64,000 bases of DNA, taken from NCBI GenBank assembly GCA_037951165.1, contig JBBDHG010000008.1, forward strand, positions 997,501 to 1,061,500, given 5' to 3'. The DNA is from Lophius americanus (taxonomy: Eukaryota > Chordata > Actinopteri > Lophiiformes > Lophiidae). Positions 1 through 11,350 of the stretch are shown here, piece after piece. The notes under the pieces were generated by a model. It was not told the DNA's origin and made no database searches. It worked only from the letters and a program-made list of their open reading frames with translations. A program made the position numbers and the translations under genes. The stretch's first letter is position 1; the number at the start of each line of letters is the position of its first letter.

Positions 1-679
1 TGGATTTCTGCTCCGGTGTCGCAGCAATGGCTGCAGCCGTCATCGTGGCCGGCGACACACTGCCCCCTGGTGGACAAGGCTGGTGCGTCAGACCTGGGAC
101 TGACAGATTTATAAAACCAAAAGGCTGATTTTTTCAATTTTTTACTAGTAATAATATCTTCCAAATAAAGTATCTAGCAGAGTATATGTATACTTTCATT
201 AATCGCCTTCATTCACACAGGACAAATTGTAAAAATTGATAGCAGAAGCTATTTGTTACATTTCAAACGGTAAATTCTCATGTAGTAGCCGAGTTTAAAC
301 CTTCAGTTTAAATGTTCAGGAAATGTTATAACTACCGAAAAACATGCAGGGAAACAAACGGTTTAAGGGACGAGTCCAATTTCAGGGAGTTTACAGCTGC
401 TGATGACACTGTGTAATGTTTGGAGCCCCAACCACCGGCTGAACCTGTCCACCATAACTGGACCTCAGCCTTGCTTCATCCCTCCATTGCCTAACTGGGT
501 CACCTGAGCCACAGGTTTAACCCGTGCATCCATCTGATTGGCCACACCCCCTTTGAGTATTCCCAAATCTATGAAGAAGGGTGCCCTGACCTCCGGCCGG
601 GCCTGCGCACCAATGAACTTGCTTACAGCCTTCATCTTGGATTACAAGTTAAATTCTCCCTTCTTATTATTGTTTCATA

Positions 680-855
680 CATTTTAATATCAGGAGGTTC
701 TGGGTTCAAATCCGCCGGGGAACCTGAAGTCTTTCTTCGGGGAGTTTGAACTATTAGAACCTGCGAGCTGTGTAGCATTTTCACGCAGCATCCATGTCCG
801 GACCTGTAGGACTCCTGGAGCCCAGTACAACCAACAGGGAACTTCCTCCCACCCA
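680..855 (+). mobile_element. Degenerate tRNA-derived SINE fragment
   Basis: The stretch GGTTCAAATCC (about 692-702) is a perfect B-box of a Pol III promoter. It is followed by a decayed body resembling common fish tRNA-SINE sequence (gtctttcttcggggagtttg, then a run ending cttcctcccac). No intact A-box or full tRNA fold could be drawn, so it is a SINE relic rather than a tRNA gene. Confidence 0.5.
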
Positions 856-857
856 AC

Positions 858-2269
858 GATCCGACTCTCACATCTATGTCGGGTTTCTCCTCACCTCCTC
901 CTCATATTTAAAGCTTCAAAGTGCTATTTTTATTTTTCTGCCTCCCTGCATTTGAAGCCGTTTTGTCTGATCGCACCTTGTCAACCGTTCAGCAAACGTT
1001 ATCTTTGTTGTCTGAATGATTAAAGAAGCAGCAAATCAGTGAATGGGGCCAAAACGTGAACTCATCAATCCTCAAAGAAATATAATCCAATCCCTCTGGA
1101 GTCCGGAGGCTTTTTCTTTATTTTTTAAATGTTTGTTCTCCATGTGTCTGGCTGCAAACCGCTGACAGAAAATCTGAGCAACCGCTCATTTGAAAAGGTG
1201 GAGCATTTAGTCCAAACGGGTATTTTCTAAGCTCATTGGGTCTTGCCTCGTCTGAAATTCATCCCCGAAATAAACCTAAAATAGCTCCAGGACTATCCGG
1301 TGTATTTCCACCACCTCAGTGTCTCCGGACAGGAAGACCTAGAATCTTTTATTTTCACTCTCAGTAACATTCTACCTCTTACTGTGAGCCGATTGAACAC
1401 GAAAAATAAGAATATTTCTATCCTCATTATCATTATTTTGTTGGATAGACCAGTTGGATACCCGTTAAAGGTTCGATGCGTTTTGTTTGGCTGCAATGCC
1501 ACCTCAATCCACCGAGGGGCGCTGTATGCAGATACTACAACCTTTGGCTCTCTCTGGTGTGCATGAGCCGGGAATATAGCCGGGCTTACTCTGAGCCCGA
1601 TCGCACTTGCAAACGAGCCTCAGGGAATGTCGGGCCGTCTCACGTTGTCTGACCCAACAAACCCGATATTCTCACGATCAAACGCAGAGTCCACTCACTT
1701 TTGTCAGCAGGGTGTTTAATTAACTCCAGGGTGACCTTCAGCTACGGTCCAGGAACCAGACGGGCCTCCTTTTTTTATGGTAAAGTCAGACTCACTGGTC
1801 ACATGACCCAGGTGAGTTCAGAACCTGTGTGCGTTTCCATCAGCTTTGATACGCTCTCCTCGGGCCGGGCTTTACGGAACCACACAGCGTGCGTCCTTGA
1901 CTACACAGCTTTCAAACGTCACGCCTGGGGTAGAGCTAAAATTAGTTTTTATTTTCTAATAGAGGAAGAACGGCGGAGATTAAAGCGATTGATGTTGGCA
2001 GCCAGACAGCAGATATTTTCCCCCTCCTCTTTTCTCTGGTTCTGCATTTGGTTGCCAGAACATAAACTGGGCTTTAAGAGGATTTTATGAAGCCAGGGGG
2101 AGGAAGTACAATCGACGGCAGATGTTCAGGAGATGTATGAATATATTAGTTATAGGTTGTGTTTGGATGTTTGTTGTTCTGGCATCACTTCCTGTTTTGT
2201 GATGATTTACTGACGCTGTCAGAAACAGAGGAGTGGATGAGACGTTTCTTCTTCTTCTCTGGCCTGGTC
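858..2269. other. Non-coding stretch
   Basis: No gene seen. The 129-codon frame at 1701-2090 has ordinary AT-mixed composition, no recognisable domain and no convincing splice context, and is treated as chance. Confidence 0.5.
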
Positions 2270-3135
2270 CTTTTACAGGTCCAGAAAATTCCTCTTTGGT
2301 CTTCTCCTTGTTCTCCTGCATGGCAGCTCCATCTCCAGCCTCATTCTAACAGTAGATCCACTATCCCTCCTCTTCACAGGTCCAAACCATCTCAATCTGT
2401 CCTCTTTGACTTTGTCTCCAGGACGTGTAATCGTCCCTCTGATGTCTCCTTTCTAAATCTGTCCATCCTCCTCTTCCTCACTCCCAGAGAACATCTGAAC
2501 ATCTTCATCTCCGCCTCCTGTCTTCTGGTCAGAACCACCGTCTCTAAACCACCGAGTACATCTGCTCTCACCTCCATCTTGGAAACATTTACCCTTCACT
2601 CCTGCTGCTCCTCTTCTGTCACAGATAACTCCTGACACTCTTCTCCATCCACTCCACCCTGCCTACCCTCGCCTCTTTGCCTCTTTTCCACACTCCCTGT
2701 TGCTCTAAACAGCTGACCCCCAACTAAGTCCTTAAACTCCTGCACCTACTCCACCTCTACTCCTTCATCCTCACCGTTCCCTCCCTTCGCCTCCCTTTCA
2801 TCCACAAACATGAAGTCTGTCTCGCCGCCACTGACCTTCATTCCTCTTCTCTCCATGTATTCCTCCACCCACTCCCTGCTCTGTCACAATGTCCTCCACC
2901 TACATCATAGTCCACGGAGACTCCTGGCTGGCCTCAGCAGCCTGTCCATCACCAGAGCAATCAAGAAGGGGCTCGGAGCCAATCCCTGGTGCAGTCCCGC
3001 CTAGGGTTGTGTCAGGAAGGGCATCCAACATAAAAACCAATGCCAAATCAATATGTGGAACACGAATCCGATTCCAGACCAGATTGATCAGGGCTCGGTA
3101 TGGAAACTGTGACGACCCTGAATGGGAGCAGTAGA
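2270..3135 (-). mobile_element. Decayed non-LTR retrotransposon (endonuclease/RT type), C-terminal ORF2 fragment
   Basis: On the minus strand, broken frames keep retrotransposon ORF2 blocks from the part just after the catalytic motif to the C-terminus: a relic of the ADD box (VED after an in-frame stop, near 2890-2910), SGVICDRR, then LETVVLTRRQEAEMKMFRC and SLGVRKRRMDRFRKE. Several frameshifts separate the blocks. The remaining sequence to 3135 (gtcaggaagggcatccaaca and tgacgaccctgaatgggagc) resembles the terminal region of abundant fish elements, joined directly to the RT part, implying an internal deletion. It ends in an AT microsatellite. Class is my recognition; the clade is uncertain. 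Confidence 0.75.
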
Positions 3136-3144
3136 AAGATGAAG

Positions 3145-3193
3145 AATATATATATATCATATATAAATAAATATCATATATCATATATCATAT

Positions 3194-3256
<63 letters not shown>
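3145..3256. repeat. (AT)n microsatellite
   Basis: Interrupted ATATC/AT run at the end of the retrotransposon fragment. Confidence 0.95.
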
Positions 3257-3257
<1 letters not shown>

Positions 3258-4894
3258 GGAGGATGGATATGAATATGAATATGAATAACACTGAAACAGA
3301 AATCTTGAGTCTTTCGTGTTTTATTCACTTAACCACCGGGTCAACATCTCTGATCGGTTTGGATTTCAGTCTCGGGTCGACTGAGCCGTGTCTCCGCGTC
3401 TATATTCATATTTGGAAACGTCCTGCAGAGTTATCTGGTGGCTGTTTACGGCTTGATGCTGCTGGATGGTGATTTAATACGCCACCATGTTTGGATGGTT
3501 GCTTGTTGATGTGCCTGTGAAACTCCATGAGGCCCGGCTAAAGTAAATAACCAAACATGAAATAAAATAAAAATCCAATACTGCCAGTCACCTGCTGCCT
3601 TTTTATTGTCCTGGGGAGCTGAGGAAGTACAACGTTGTTGGTTCAAAATGACATTAAACGGGTCCTACGGCGCTCCATTTACTGCCGATTGAGATGAATC
3701 ATACTTTGCACTGCCAAAAATGGGAAAAGAGAAGAAAGGCAAAAAAATGCCATCCTGGAGCAATGAAGCACTTCTGGGAGTCACTCCTACTCCCATAATA
3801 CTCCACAACAAGGTCAAATATGATCGCTGAGGCTCCCCCAAAGGTCCAGATCCAGCATCATCAAATCGCAGACCGTAGTCTAAGCCCGAACCCGGATACC
3901 GTTCAATCCGGACCCCAGAACTACCATCATGTCCACCAAGTCGGGGTTATTATGGAATCATCATCGCTCTGTTAACGCCATATCTCAAAAACTACTTCAT
4001 GGACCATCCGTCAAATGTTTCACCGACATAAACCTCAGTGAGAGGAAGAACTGGATTGATTTGGGGAAAGTTCGGATGCATATTTTGGCCACTAGAAAAC
4101 AAAGAAGTGTGACTTCCCAACCGTCAGTCGAATTGTGACTCAATTTAGCTCTTATGAATTAAAACGAATGAAATCTGTCCCGTTTAAATCCTGAGCTCGG
4201 AAAAACTAGTTTAACTCTCTTAATCTTCATTATTGAGTCACCGTGGGATCGGACCTCAGCGCAGACTGACGACTTTCATGAGCGGGAAAAAAGAGTCAGC
4301 ATTTAACATATAATTGACTCACCGGGGCTTACAAAGTTTTATTTAGGTATAAAATACTTGTCCAGCACTTAAACAGTTGGTTGAGGAACCAGAATGTGGA
4401 GGACAGAGCCTGTATTCATTTCGCTAGCTCAGAACACAGACACAATGCCGACCAACATCACTTCCGCTGTGATCCTTCAAAATAAGAGCACTTAAAAGAC
4501 ACATAGCAGCGAATGGAACATAAACAGAAGAAGTAGGTTACAGGATCCCGTTGTGCTCGTAGGTATGGGGTCGTCATCAGCAGGAATCATCGGGTGGACA
4601 TACTGGAAGACGACAGGCGGCGGCTACACTCGTGCTTTTCAAAGAACAGGCCCGACTTTGTGATGCTGAGTCTCGAGTGACTTCGGAGACTTTGCATCGG
4701 TGAGATACGATTGAAAACAGGCGACGAAAAATCTTTGGAGGACCTGTTTGAATTTGAAGCGAAGACTCCGGTCTCGAGCCTCTGGAGGAAGGTGAATCCG
4801 ATCCAAGACGCTGCCGCTGATGTTTAGGAGCAGCTCTCAGGCTGGACCCTTTAATCTGACACCTTTTACTTTCCACTCTTCAATTTGACAAACA
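3257..4894. other. Non-coding stretch with a possible dispersed repeat
   Basis: No gene seen. About 3920-4100 (phrases such as catatctcaaaaactacttc) resembles other unique-looking dispersed sequence in the window, for example near 35985-36040, suggesting an old repeat. Confidence 0.4.
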
Positions 4895-5165
4895 GGATTT
4901 GAGCGGAAGCCTCCCACGCGGTAAACAGTCGGCGGTCGGCTGCGAGTGGCTGAGGGAGATATTTACCGCTGCCTGTGTTTACCACCTCCTGCAATCTGAC
5001 AGAGCAGCTGCCGCCGCGCCTCCTCGCCGCCGGAGAAATGTCACCAGAGGTAAACAACGTTCAGCCTCTTTGTTGGGGAGCTACCGCTCACAGCTAGCGG
5101 CGGCTGACCCCCCCCCCCCCCCGACCGGACTTCAGGACGCTGTAGCCGGGCGCCCCGAGCTGCTC
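4895..5165. promoter_or_regulatory. CpG-rich segment next to the ap5s1 3' end, candidate promoter
   Basis: Unusually GC- and CpG-rich compared with its surroundings, with a run of C at about 5109-5122. On the plus strand it contains an ATG in good context (5038-5040) followed after four codons (MSPE) by a GT donor-like site (gtaaac). It could be a first exon and CpG-island promoter of an unidentified gene, or simply GC-rich UTR. No downstream exon was recognised. Confidence 0.25.
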
Positions 5166-5169
5166 CGGG

Positions 5170-7721
5170 TCACTTCGCCATGTAAGAAGTAACTTCTCTA
5201 TCCAGACTCTGGGCGAAGCGGTTGTTGAGGAAGAGGAGCTGGCCGTGAGGAAGCAGGCGGCTGAGCAGAGCGTCGACCCGGTGACTCCTGAGAAGAACCT
5301 GGAGGGAAAGTTCTGTTAGTACAGATGCGTGGTTACAGGCGGGCACGAAATCGGCGTGTCTGCGATATTGTTTCGTTCCCTCTTTCATCGTGTTCAGCAT
5401 ATTTACGTCATTTAAAGGTGCAGTCTGTAAACTTTCGGGGTATTTTATTGTAGAAATGAATTAGAATATTCATGACTGCGTGTTGGAGTCCTGTAAATGT
5501 CCAGAGGGGGCGGTTCCTCTTTCAGGGGGTTAGTCATGTTTGTAGGGAAGTCTAAAAGGGACAAATTAAAGTTTTTTAGGTTGAGACGATGGACAAAAAC
5601 GCTTCACCACTAAAAACCAACAAAACTGAAAATGACGATTAATAACTTGTTGTTTGCTGACAATTTTTTTTGTTGTGAGAAGATTCTGAAATATGTGAAC
5701 CCAAATTTTGACAATTGGAAGATTATCTTTATCATTTAGCACGAGAAAAAAGCAACGAAAAGGAATAGATGAAGAGCCGACTCGTGAAACCAGTGAGAGG
5801 TAAGCTGATGGGGTCCACGCAGTCCAACCAGCAGATTCTGGTGGTTCTGGTGACCCTTCAGGGGGTTACATTGCCTGTCAGCCACATATCGTCTTCGGCG
5901 TGGCGCCATGATCATATCCAGTCCGGCTAAGAAGGCATTCGAAGGCGCGACTTTTATTTGGTTTGATTGAGCTGAGTTAGCTAACAGGGAGAGAGAGAGA
6001 GAGAGGAACGCCACATGGAACGTGTCTAGAATATTTATCTTGAATCTTAAGTGTCATAAGGTGAGATCGCCACCAGGGGGGGGCGAACGAGGCGCGTTGA
6101 CGTCACTTTTACCTTCTGATGTTCTTCTCACCATGAAAAAACAATGAAAAAATAAAAGTTGAAATAATCACTTCTTTGCGTGTCTTTGGGGGGAATTTAT
6201 TATTTAATGTCTTAGACACTTTAAATTCACCATAAAATAACAAAATGGTTTTTTTAAACAGTAAAAAAGATCAGATTTTTGAAATTTCGTGTTTTCTTGG
6301 AAAATAGTGCTTTCTCGCCAGAAGATTCTGGGGCATAAATTCTCAAGCGTTGGTCCGATTTTGTCCGAATTTGGTGCGTGTGAATCGAATCGTGGAGTTC
6401 TATCTTTTTATGGTATGTTGGAGTTATTACTTCATATTTTACTCACTGGGGGGGGAGCTTTTTTTACTCTAAATACTGTCTAAATAACTAAAAAAGTTAA
6501 AAAGTTATTAAAAAAAAGTCTGGAATAAAAAGTCCCAGACTCCAGAAGGAGGCGCTGAAACATCCAGGAGACAACAACTGGAAAAGATCCGTTTTAAAAA
6601 GCACAAAATCCGTCAATTCAATGAAAAATGTCAACATTTTACATCATACTTTATGGATTAAATGTCCTAAAACATAATCCAATCTCTCTTAATCCAAATC
6701 CATCTACTTATAGAAATGTTCCAGGTAGGTGTTCCAGGTTGAATCATTTCCTTATTTTGGGGGCGGTGACCAGAAATTATGCAAATTCAGCTCCTTGAAC
6801 ACTTTGCTGTCGAAACCTTTAATAATAAAGCCGCTAAATCTTAACCCAGGTGTGCATTGGGTCGGAGCTCACCTCGCTGCCCGGCCCCAGCATGTGCAGG
6901 TGCTCCAGGCAGTGGCGGGTCAGGTTGCGTAGGGTCCCCTCGGCCAGCAGGAGGTTCTCGTGGGACTCACAGACCAGCACAAAGCCCAAACTCTGGACCC
7001 CCAGCCACAGAGCGCTCATTTCCCCGGAGAAAGGCTCTCCGGCTCTCAGGCGCACCACGCCGCTGTCCGCCTCATGCACCGCCAGCACCACCTCACCCGG
7101 AGCCACCTCCACCTGAACGCCGCCAGAAGCCTCCCGGGTCAGAGAGACGGCGCTCCTCACCTGCCTGACAGACGGAGGGTTGTGGAATATTAAGAAAGTT
7201 AGAAAGAGTCAGAGTAATTAAAGTTCTTTTTCATTTTTTTCTTTTTAATCTATTTCTTTATTTTTGTTGGGTGTTAAAAAAAAGGCATATATATATATAT
7301 ATATATACACATACACACACATATATATATATAAATTCAAGCACTTTCATTTTTCCATATAATTTCCAGGTATTGATTTGTGAGGTATCATTTTCCATCA
7401 CTGCTCCACTTTATTAAACAAACCTCCAGCCGGTTCTGTGGGTTTAACGATCATTACAGATGATTTATTTATTTGTTTTTTTTTAATGATTGCAGGATTC
7501 ATTCAGAACATACAGAACAGTTCATGAACCTGGACGAACCTCGCCACCACCGCTACCTTCTCCTTCTGCAGCAGCCGTCGGTCCTCCGGACTCAGATCCC
7601 GGTTCTGCTCAGAAAAAATGGCTTCATCTGGTCCAAAAACCCGGGAGTACAGAACCCGGACCTCCCCGGAGCCGAGCGCACTGACCGGACAGACTGTGTG
7701 GATCAGGAAACACCGAACCAT
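5170..7721 (-). CDS. ap5s1: AP-5 complex subunit sigma-1, complete, 3 exons
   Basis: Sigma (small) subunit of the AP-5 adaptor complex, which works on late endosomes/lysosomes in retrieval to the Golgi (family knowledge). Exons read on the minus strand: 7721-7540, 7164-6873 and 5298-5170, giving 200 aa, the same length as human AP5S1. The frame stays open across both junctions: exon 1 ends two bases into an Arg codon and exon 2 supplies the third base, restoring the conserved ARQV stretch. Recognisable conserved blocks are MVRCFLIHT at the N-terminus, WLGVQSLGFVLV and HENLLLAE in the middle, and LPHGQLLFLNNRFAQ near the C-terminus; the protein ends SYMAK before TGA. The exon 1 donor (AG followed by gttcgt) is weak; a competing donor 10 bases downstream would insert FV and fit the family length less well. 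It lies downstream of cdc25b in the same orientation, as in mammals. The nearest minus-strand AATAAA is at 4338-4343, so the 3' UTR end is uncertain. Confidence 0.93.
6270..6480 (+). repeat. Dispersed repeat family A, copy 1
   Basis: Shares with two other places in the window the ordered phrases ttggtccgattt, gaatttggtg, gtgtgaatcgaatcg and tactcactgggggg. It has no coding capacity and lies between ap5s1 exons 2 and 3. Confidence 0.6.
7287..7333. repeat. AT/AC microsatellite in ap5s1 upstream intron
   Basis: Runs of AT and CA between ap5s1 exons 1 and 2. Confidence 0.9.
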
Positions 7722-7784
7722 GGTGTAAAATATGTTTCAAAAGCAACCCGAGTCACTTATTTCTCACTACAGTCAACAACGTTT

Positions 7785-7808
7785 CACTTCCGCGTTGGTC
7801 ATGTGACC
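7785..7808 (-). promoter_or_regulatory. ap5s1: ap5s1 proximal promoter: ETS-like site and palindromic E-box
   Basis: Within about 90 bp upstream of the ap5s1 ATG are CGGAAGTG on the gene's strand (ETS-family core, about 7785-7792) and a perfect 12-bp palindrome GGTCATGTGACC (7797-7808). The latter matches the M-box variant recognised by MITF/TFE factors, close to the lysosomal CLEAR element GTCACGTGAC. There is no TATA box. The sites are seen; factor binding is inferred. Confidence 0.45.
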
Positions 7809-7904
7809 ATTTTGGTTTTGAATGTAATACATTATTTCCACCACCAGATGACGCTCATGGTTTAAATATTATACCATATAGTACGATTCAATTTTTTATA
7901 ACGT

Positions 7905-8402
7905 TGTAATTTATGTGATATATATTATTTATAAAACACGAGTTTTTCATTCTATGCTGAAGTTTTCTTTAATAATTAAGACGATAATATTAATAGTAAT
8001 AATTATTCTTCATCTTCTTATTATTATTATTATTATAATTAGTAAAGTATTTTATCCATGCATCCATTCATCCGTCTATTATATTATATTGAGAGGAAAG
8101 AAAATCAGTATTGTATATGTGAAAATATGTGACTTTAATTGAGGAAAATTTGTTTCCATCTATGTTATAATGTTATTTATTTTATAAATATGATATATGA
8201 AAAAAACGAGTGTTTTTCGTTCCATGCAGCATTATATTATAATAATTAAGACAATAATAATAATGCTTCTTATTATTGGTATAATTAGTCTTGTATTTTA
8301 TCCATCCATCCACCCATCCGTCTTTTTTATTATATTTAGAGATAAGAAGATTTTATACGTGGAAATATGTGATTTTTAATTGAAGAAAAATTTGTTTCTC
8401 AT
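7905..8402. repeat. Diverged tandem duplication, about 250-bp unit
   Basis: Two consecutive copies (about 7905-8160 and 8167-8402) share the same order of landmarks: tttttcattctatgc/tttttcgttccatgc, aataattaagac, an ATT-rich core, gtattttatccat with catccatcc, gaaaatatgtga and gaaaaatttgtttc. Confidence 0.75.
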
Positions 8403-8644
8403 TTTTAAATCTCTATATCTTCGTGAAAAGTCAGGATGGACATGTGAATAACTTGACTTAATTCTTACACTCAATCTATTTCATTTTTAATCGATAAAAT
8501 GTTTCAACTGTGGTAAAACACTCAAAAACAAAAACCTAAAAAAAAGCACAACAAACCTAAATAAACCTACATAAAGGATTGATAAGGAAGCAGTCATACC
8601 GAAACAGCTGAACGAGCTGAAAACATACCAACTGTGTTACAAAC

Positions 8645-8677
8645 GAGAGAGAGGGGGAGAGAGAGAGAGAGAGAGTG

Positions 8678-8750
<73 letters not shown>

Positions 8751-8754
8751 GAGG
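8645..8754. repeat. (GA)n microsatellite
   Basis: About 110 bases of nearly pure GA. It produces Ser-Leu and Arg-Glu repeat frames that are not genes. Confidence 0.97.
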
Positions 8755-9089
8755 TGTCATAGAGATGGATGAAGACAGGAGGGAGAGGGCGAGGGAGGCG
8801 TCGGAGGGGGGTTTGACAGCTGTTAACCCAGCAGCTGCTGCTGGTCACACTTCTTACCTCTGAAGAATGAGGAGGCGTGAGGAGAAAAGAATGGAGTAAT
8901 GTGTTACTCCTCCACATCTCTCTGAGCTCCTTCTACTTGGTGTCGCTAAAGAAAGGAAAGGAAAAAAACGGTGTTATAGTACAAATATGAACACACACGT
9001 CTTTTTTTGCACTTTTGTAATCTTCCTGCCTTGGAATAAAAAAATTCTAAGAAAATGTTTTGGATTTTTTTTTTTTGTACTTTTCAGTT

Positions 9090-9420
9090 CCCACTCGGTG
9101 CAGATATTTCGGACAAATCAAAAAGCAGTTCTTGACACGTTCCGATCCCATCAGTCCAACCAAAAAGTCTCTCAGATCCTCATTCCTGGGTGGCGTCCAA
9201 AGGGGCCGACCAAAGTCCAAAGTTTTTATTTTGCTCTTGGAATGAAAGCCTGTTTTGATCAGAGGAGGAGGAGCTTAATCTTCAAATTTGTCGGGCAATT
9301 ATTTCTCGACCGTTGGTCCGATTTAGTTTGAACCTGGTAGATATGATTCGTAGATATGTATTTTTTTACTCTAGGACTTCATAATTTACTCACTAGGGGG
9401 AGCTTTAAAAAAAAAAAAAA
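9090..9420 (+). repeat. Dispersed repeat family A, copy 2
   Basis: Contains cgttggtccgatttag followed by a decayed match to the rest of the family and tactcactaggggg, ending in an A run at 9406-9421. Confidence 0.55.
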
Positions 9421-9817
9421 ATACCGTGGGCATATTTTTACATTTGATTTGAGGAGTTTGACCTCCTGATTTATTGTACAACGCAGGGGATTTGGGGTTT
9501 GAAGTGGGTGACCTGGCCAAGGAGGCCGCAGCACACGTCATAATTTACGTCACGTGTTTTAACTCCACGATGTTTAAAAAAAAAAAAAATTCTAGTTTGT
9601 CCCTCCGCTCCTCCGATGCCAACCTCCTCTCTACTCCACTCAGGACCAAGAACCGGACCGGGGGGCGACAGAGATTGCTGCCCCTCCCTCTTGAACTCAG
9701 TCAGGAAGCCATGAGCTGAACCTCGTCTCAGACCCACAGTCCCTCACAAACTGGGTCGAGTTTTGCTTTCTGGCACCAGTGTAATGTTTGTGGACACTTT
9801 CATTAAGAACAGGCAAA

Positions 9818-9831
9818 GTGTGTGTGTGTGT

Positions 9832-9873
<42 letters not shown>

Positions 9874-9905
9874 GTGTGTGTGTGTGTGTGCGTGTGTGCG
9901 TGTGT
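9818..9905. repeat. (TG)n microsatellite
   Basis: TG run with occasional CG; the His-Thr and Val-Cys frames on it are spurious. Confidence 0.97.
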
Positions 9906-10158
9906 GGAGAGTTCTGACATGAGACATGAAACAGAACCAGTAGTCGGTGTGCAAGCTGGTAATGCAATGGTGAATTTAAGCTCCTCTAATGGCTTCATAT
10001 GTTTGTAGATCTAACTCTGAACGGGTCAGAACCTCAGCTGCTGCCAACCTCAGCCCACGTCACCGGTCCAGATCCGATCTGCTTTTAACCTTCGATCCAT
10101 GTGTGATTCTTATGGCTGTCCTTATCTGCGCTGTTTATGTGTTGATATCTGATTTTGA

Positions 10159-10163
10159 TTATA

Positions 10164-10230
<67 letters not shown>
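10159..10230. repeat. (TA)n microsatellite
   Basis: About 70 bases of AT dinucleotide, adjoining a LINE-like tail. Confidence 0.97.
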
Positions 10231-10247
10231 TTGTTTTTTTAAGTAAC

Positions 10248-10312
10248 CTTGAGTATTTATGAATAAAGCTCTATAAATAAAATCTATTACCATTATTATT
10301 ATTATTATTACA
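10248..10312 (+). mobile_element. L2/CR1-like LINE 3' tail
   Basis: The pattern gaataaagctctataaataa followed by an ATT repeat is the typical 3' end of fish L2-type LINEs. Only the tail is present. A sister copy in the opposite orientation lies near 34040-34110. Confidence 0.5.
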
Positions 10313-10348
10313 GACAGCAATGAAAAAGATAAACTCCAGTTTAGAAGC

Positions 10349-10419
10349 ATGCTAACGAGATGCTAACTAGATGCTAATGCGATGTTAACGAGATGCTAAC
10401 GAGATGCTAACGAGATGCT
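10349..10419. repeat. 11-bp tandem repeat, about 6 copies
   Basis: Unit atgctaacgag with small variants. Confidence 0.9.
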
Positions 10420-11119
10420 TTGGTGCAAATGAAAGGGACAGCATCAGGACAACCCCCCAAAAAAGGTTCTGGTTCTGTAAGCGGTGACCACGGTCCATTT
10501 TTCTCCCCTCTTACTTCCTGACTGACGTTTCTCTGCTGGTGTATTTGGTTCTGCTGGTACCGTGATGTGATACCTGCAGCCCACAAAAGTCTGAATCAGC
10601 GTGAAACTTCATAACGAGGGAGGTCCGATTCCAGTCTTTTTAAAAAATGGAGTTTAAAGTTTGAAAGAAAAACACAGCGAGCGCCAATGATGCGTCGTCA
10701 CTTTCACACGTTCTGGTGTTTCACGCACACGAGTCACCGGAGAACCTGAATGAAAACAACAGGATGTGTCAGTTAATTCTGCGGGCCTGTTTGAAAATAC
10801 AGGAAGCTGAAAGGCGACATCCGCGTGAAAGAATGGTTTTGTCTAGTCGGCGTTTCTCAGCAGGAGGAATCAGAAATTCTGGTGAAATTATCAGCAGAAT
10901 CATTCAAAGAAGAGGAGAAGGATTCTCTCCAACGAAACCTTCAGGCCTCAGAACCCCAAAGATCTCAGAGGGGAAGTTCACCTCTCAGAACCACGAGCCC
11001 TTCAGCCACGGAGCTGCGCCGGGTTTCAACTCGCGGATGGATCTTAGTTCACAGGCGGGTTTGTTCGGTCAGTTCGGAGGTCAGAACTTTACATTTGGAT
11101 CAAATCTCAAAGTGCTACA

Positions 11120-11350
11120 AGCTAAAAGCAGATAAAAGCATCAATAACAACTATAATAATAAATAAAATATGACCAAAAAGCAGCAATTTTAATTAAAAG
11201 TTATAGGTTCTGCTAAAAAGGAACGTCCTTTTTTAAAAGTCTCAGCCGTCTGTGGAGCCCTCAGATGGTCAGGGAGGGCATTCCACAGACGAGGGGCAGC
11301 AGAACAGAAGGCCCGATCACCCATAAACCCCTAAAGTGACAGGAGTCTAA
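11120..11350 (-). mobile_element. Probable LINE 3' UTR relic
   Basis: An ATAATAATAAATAAAAT stretch is followed by phrases (gcattccacagacgagggg and agaaggcccgatcaccc) that I recognise from abundant fish L2-type repeats. No reading frame is left. Confidence 0.35.

Noticed and set aside
690..702. tRNA gene
   Set aside because: Only a B-box is present; no cloverleaf or A-box could be built, so called a SINE relic.
1..5169. mavs, the mammalian neighbour of AP5S1
   Set aside because: No CARD domain, transmembrane tail or any recognisable exon on the minus strand left of ap5s1; it may lie outside the window or be elsewhere.
10716..11166. Overlapping frames of 139 and 113 codons
   Set aside because: No recognisable domain, end in low-complexity Asn/Lys from a LINE-like tail, and lack splice or promoter context.
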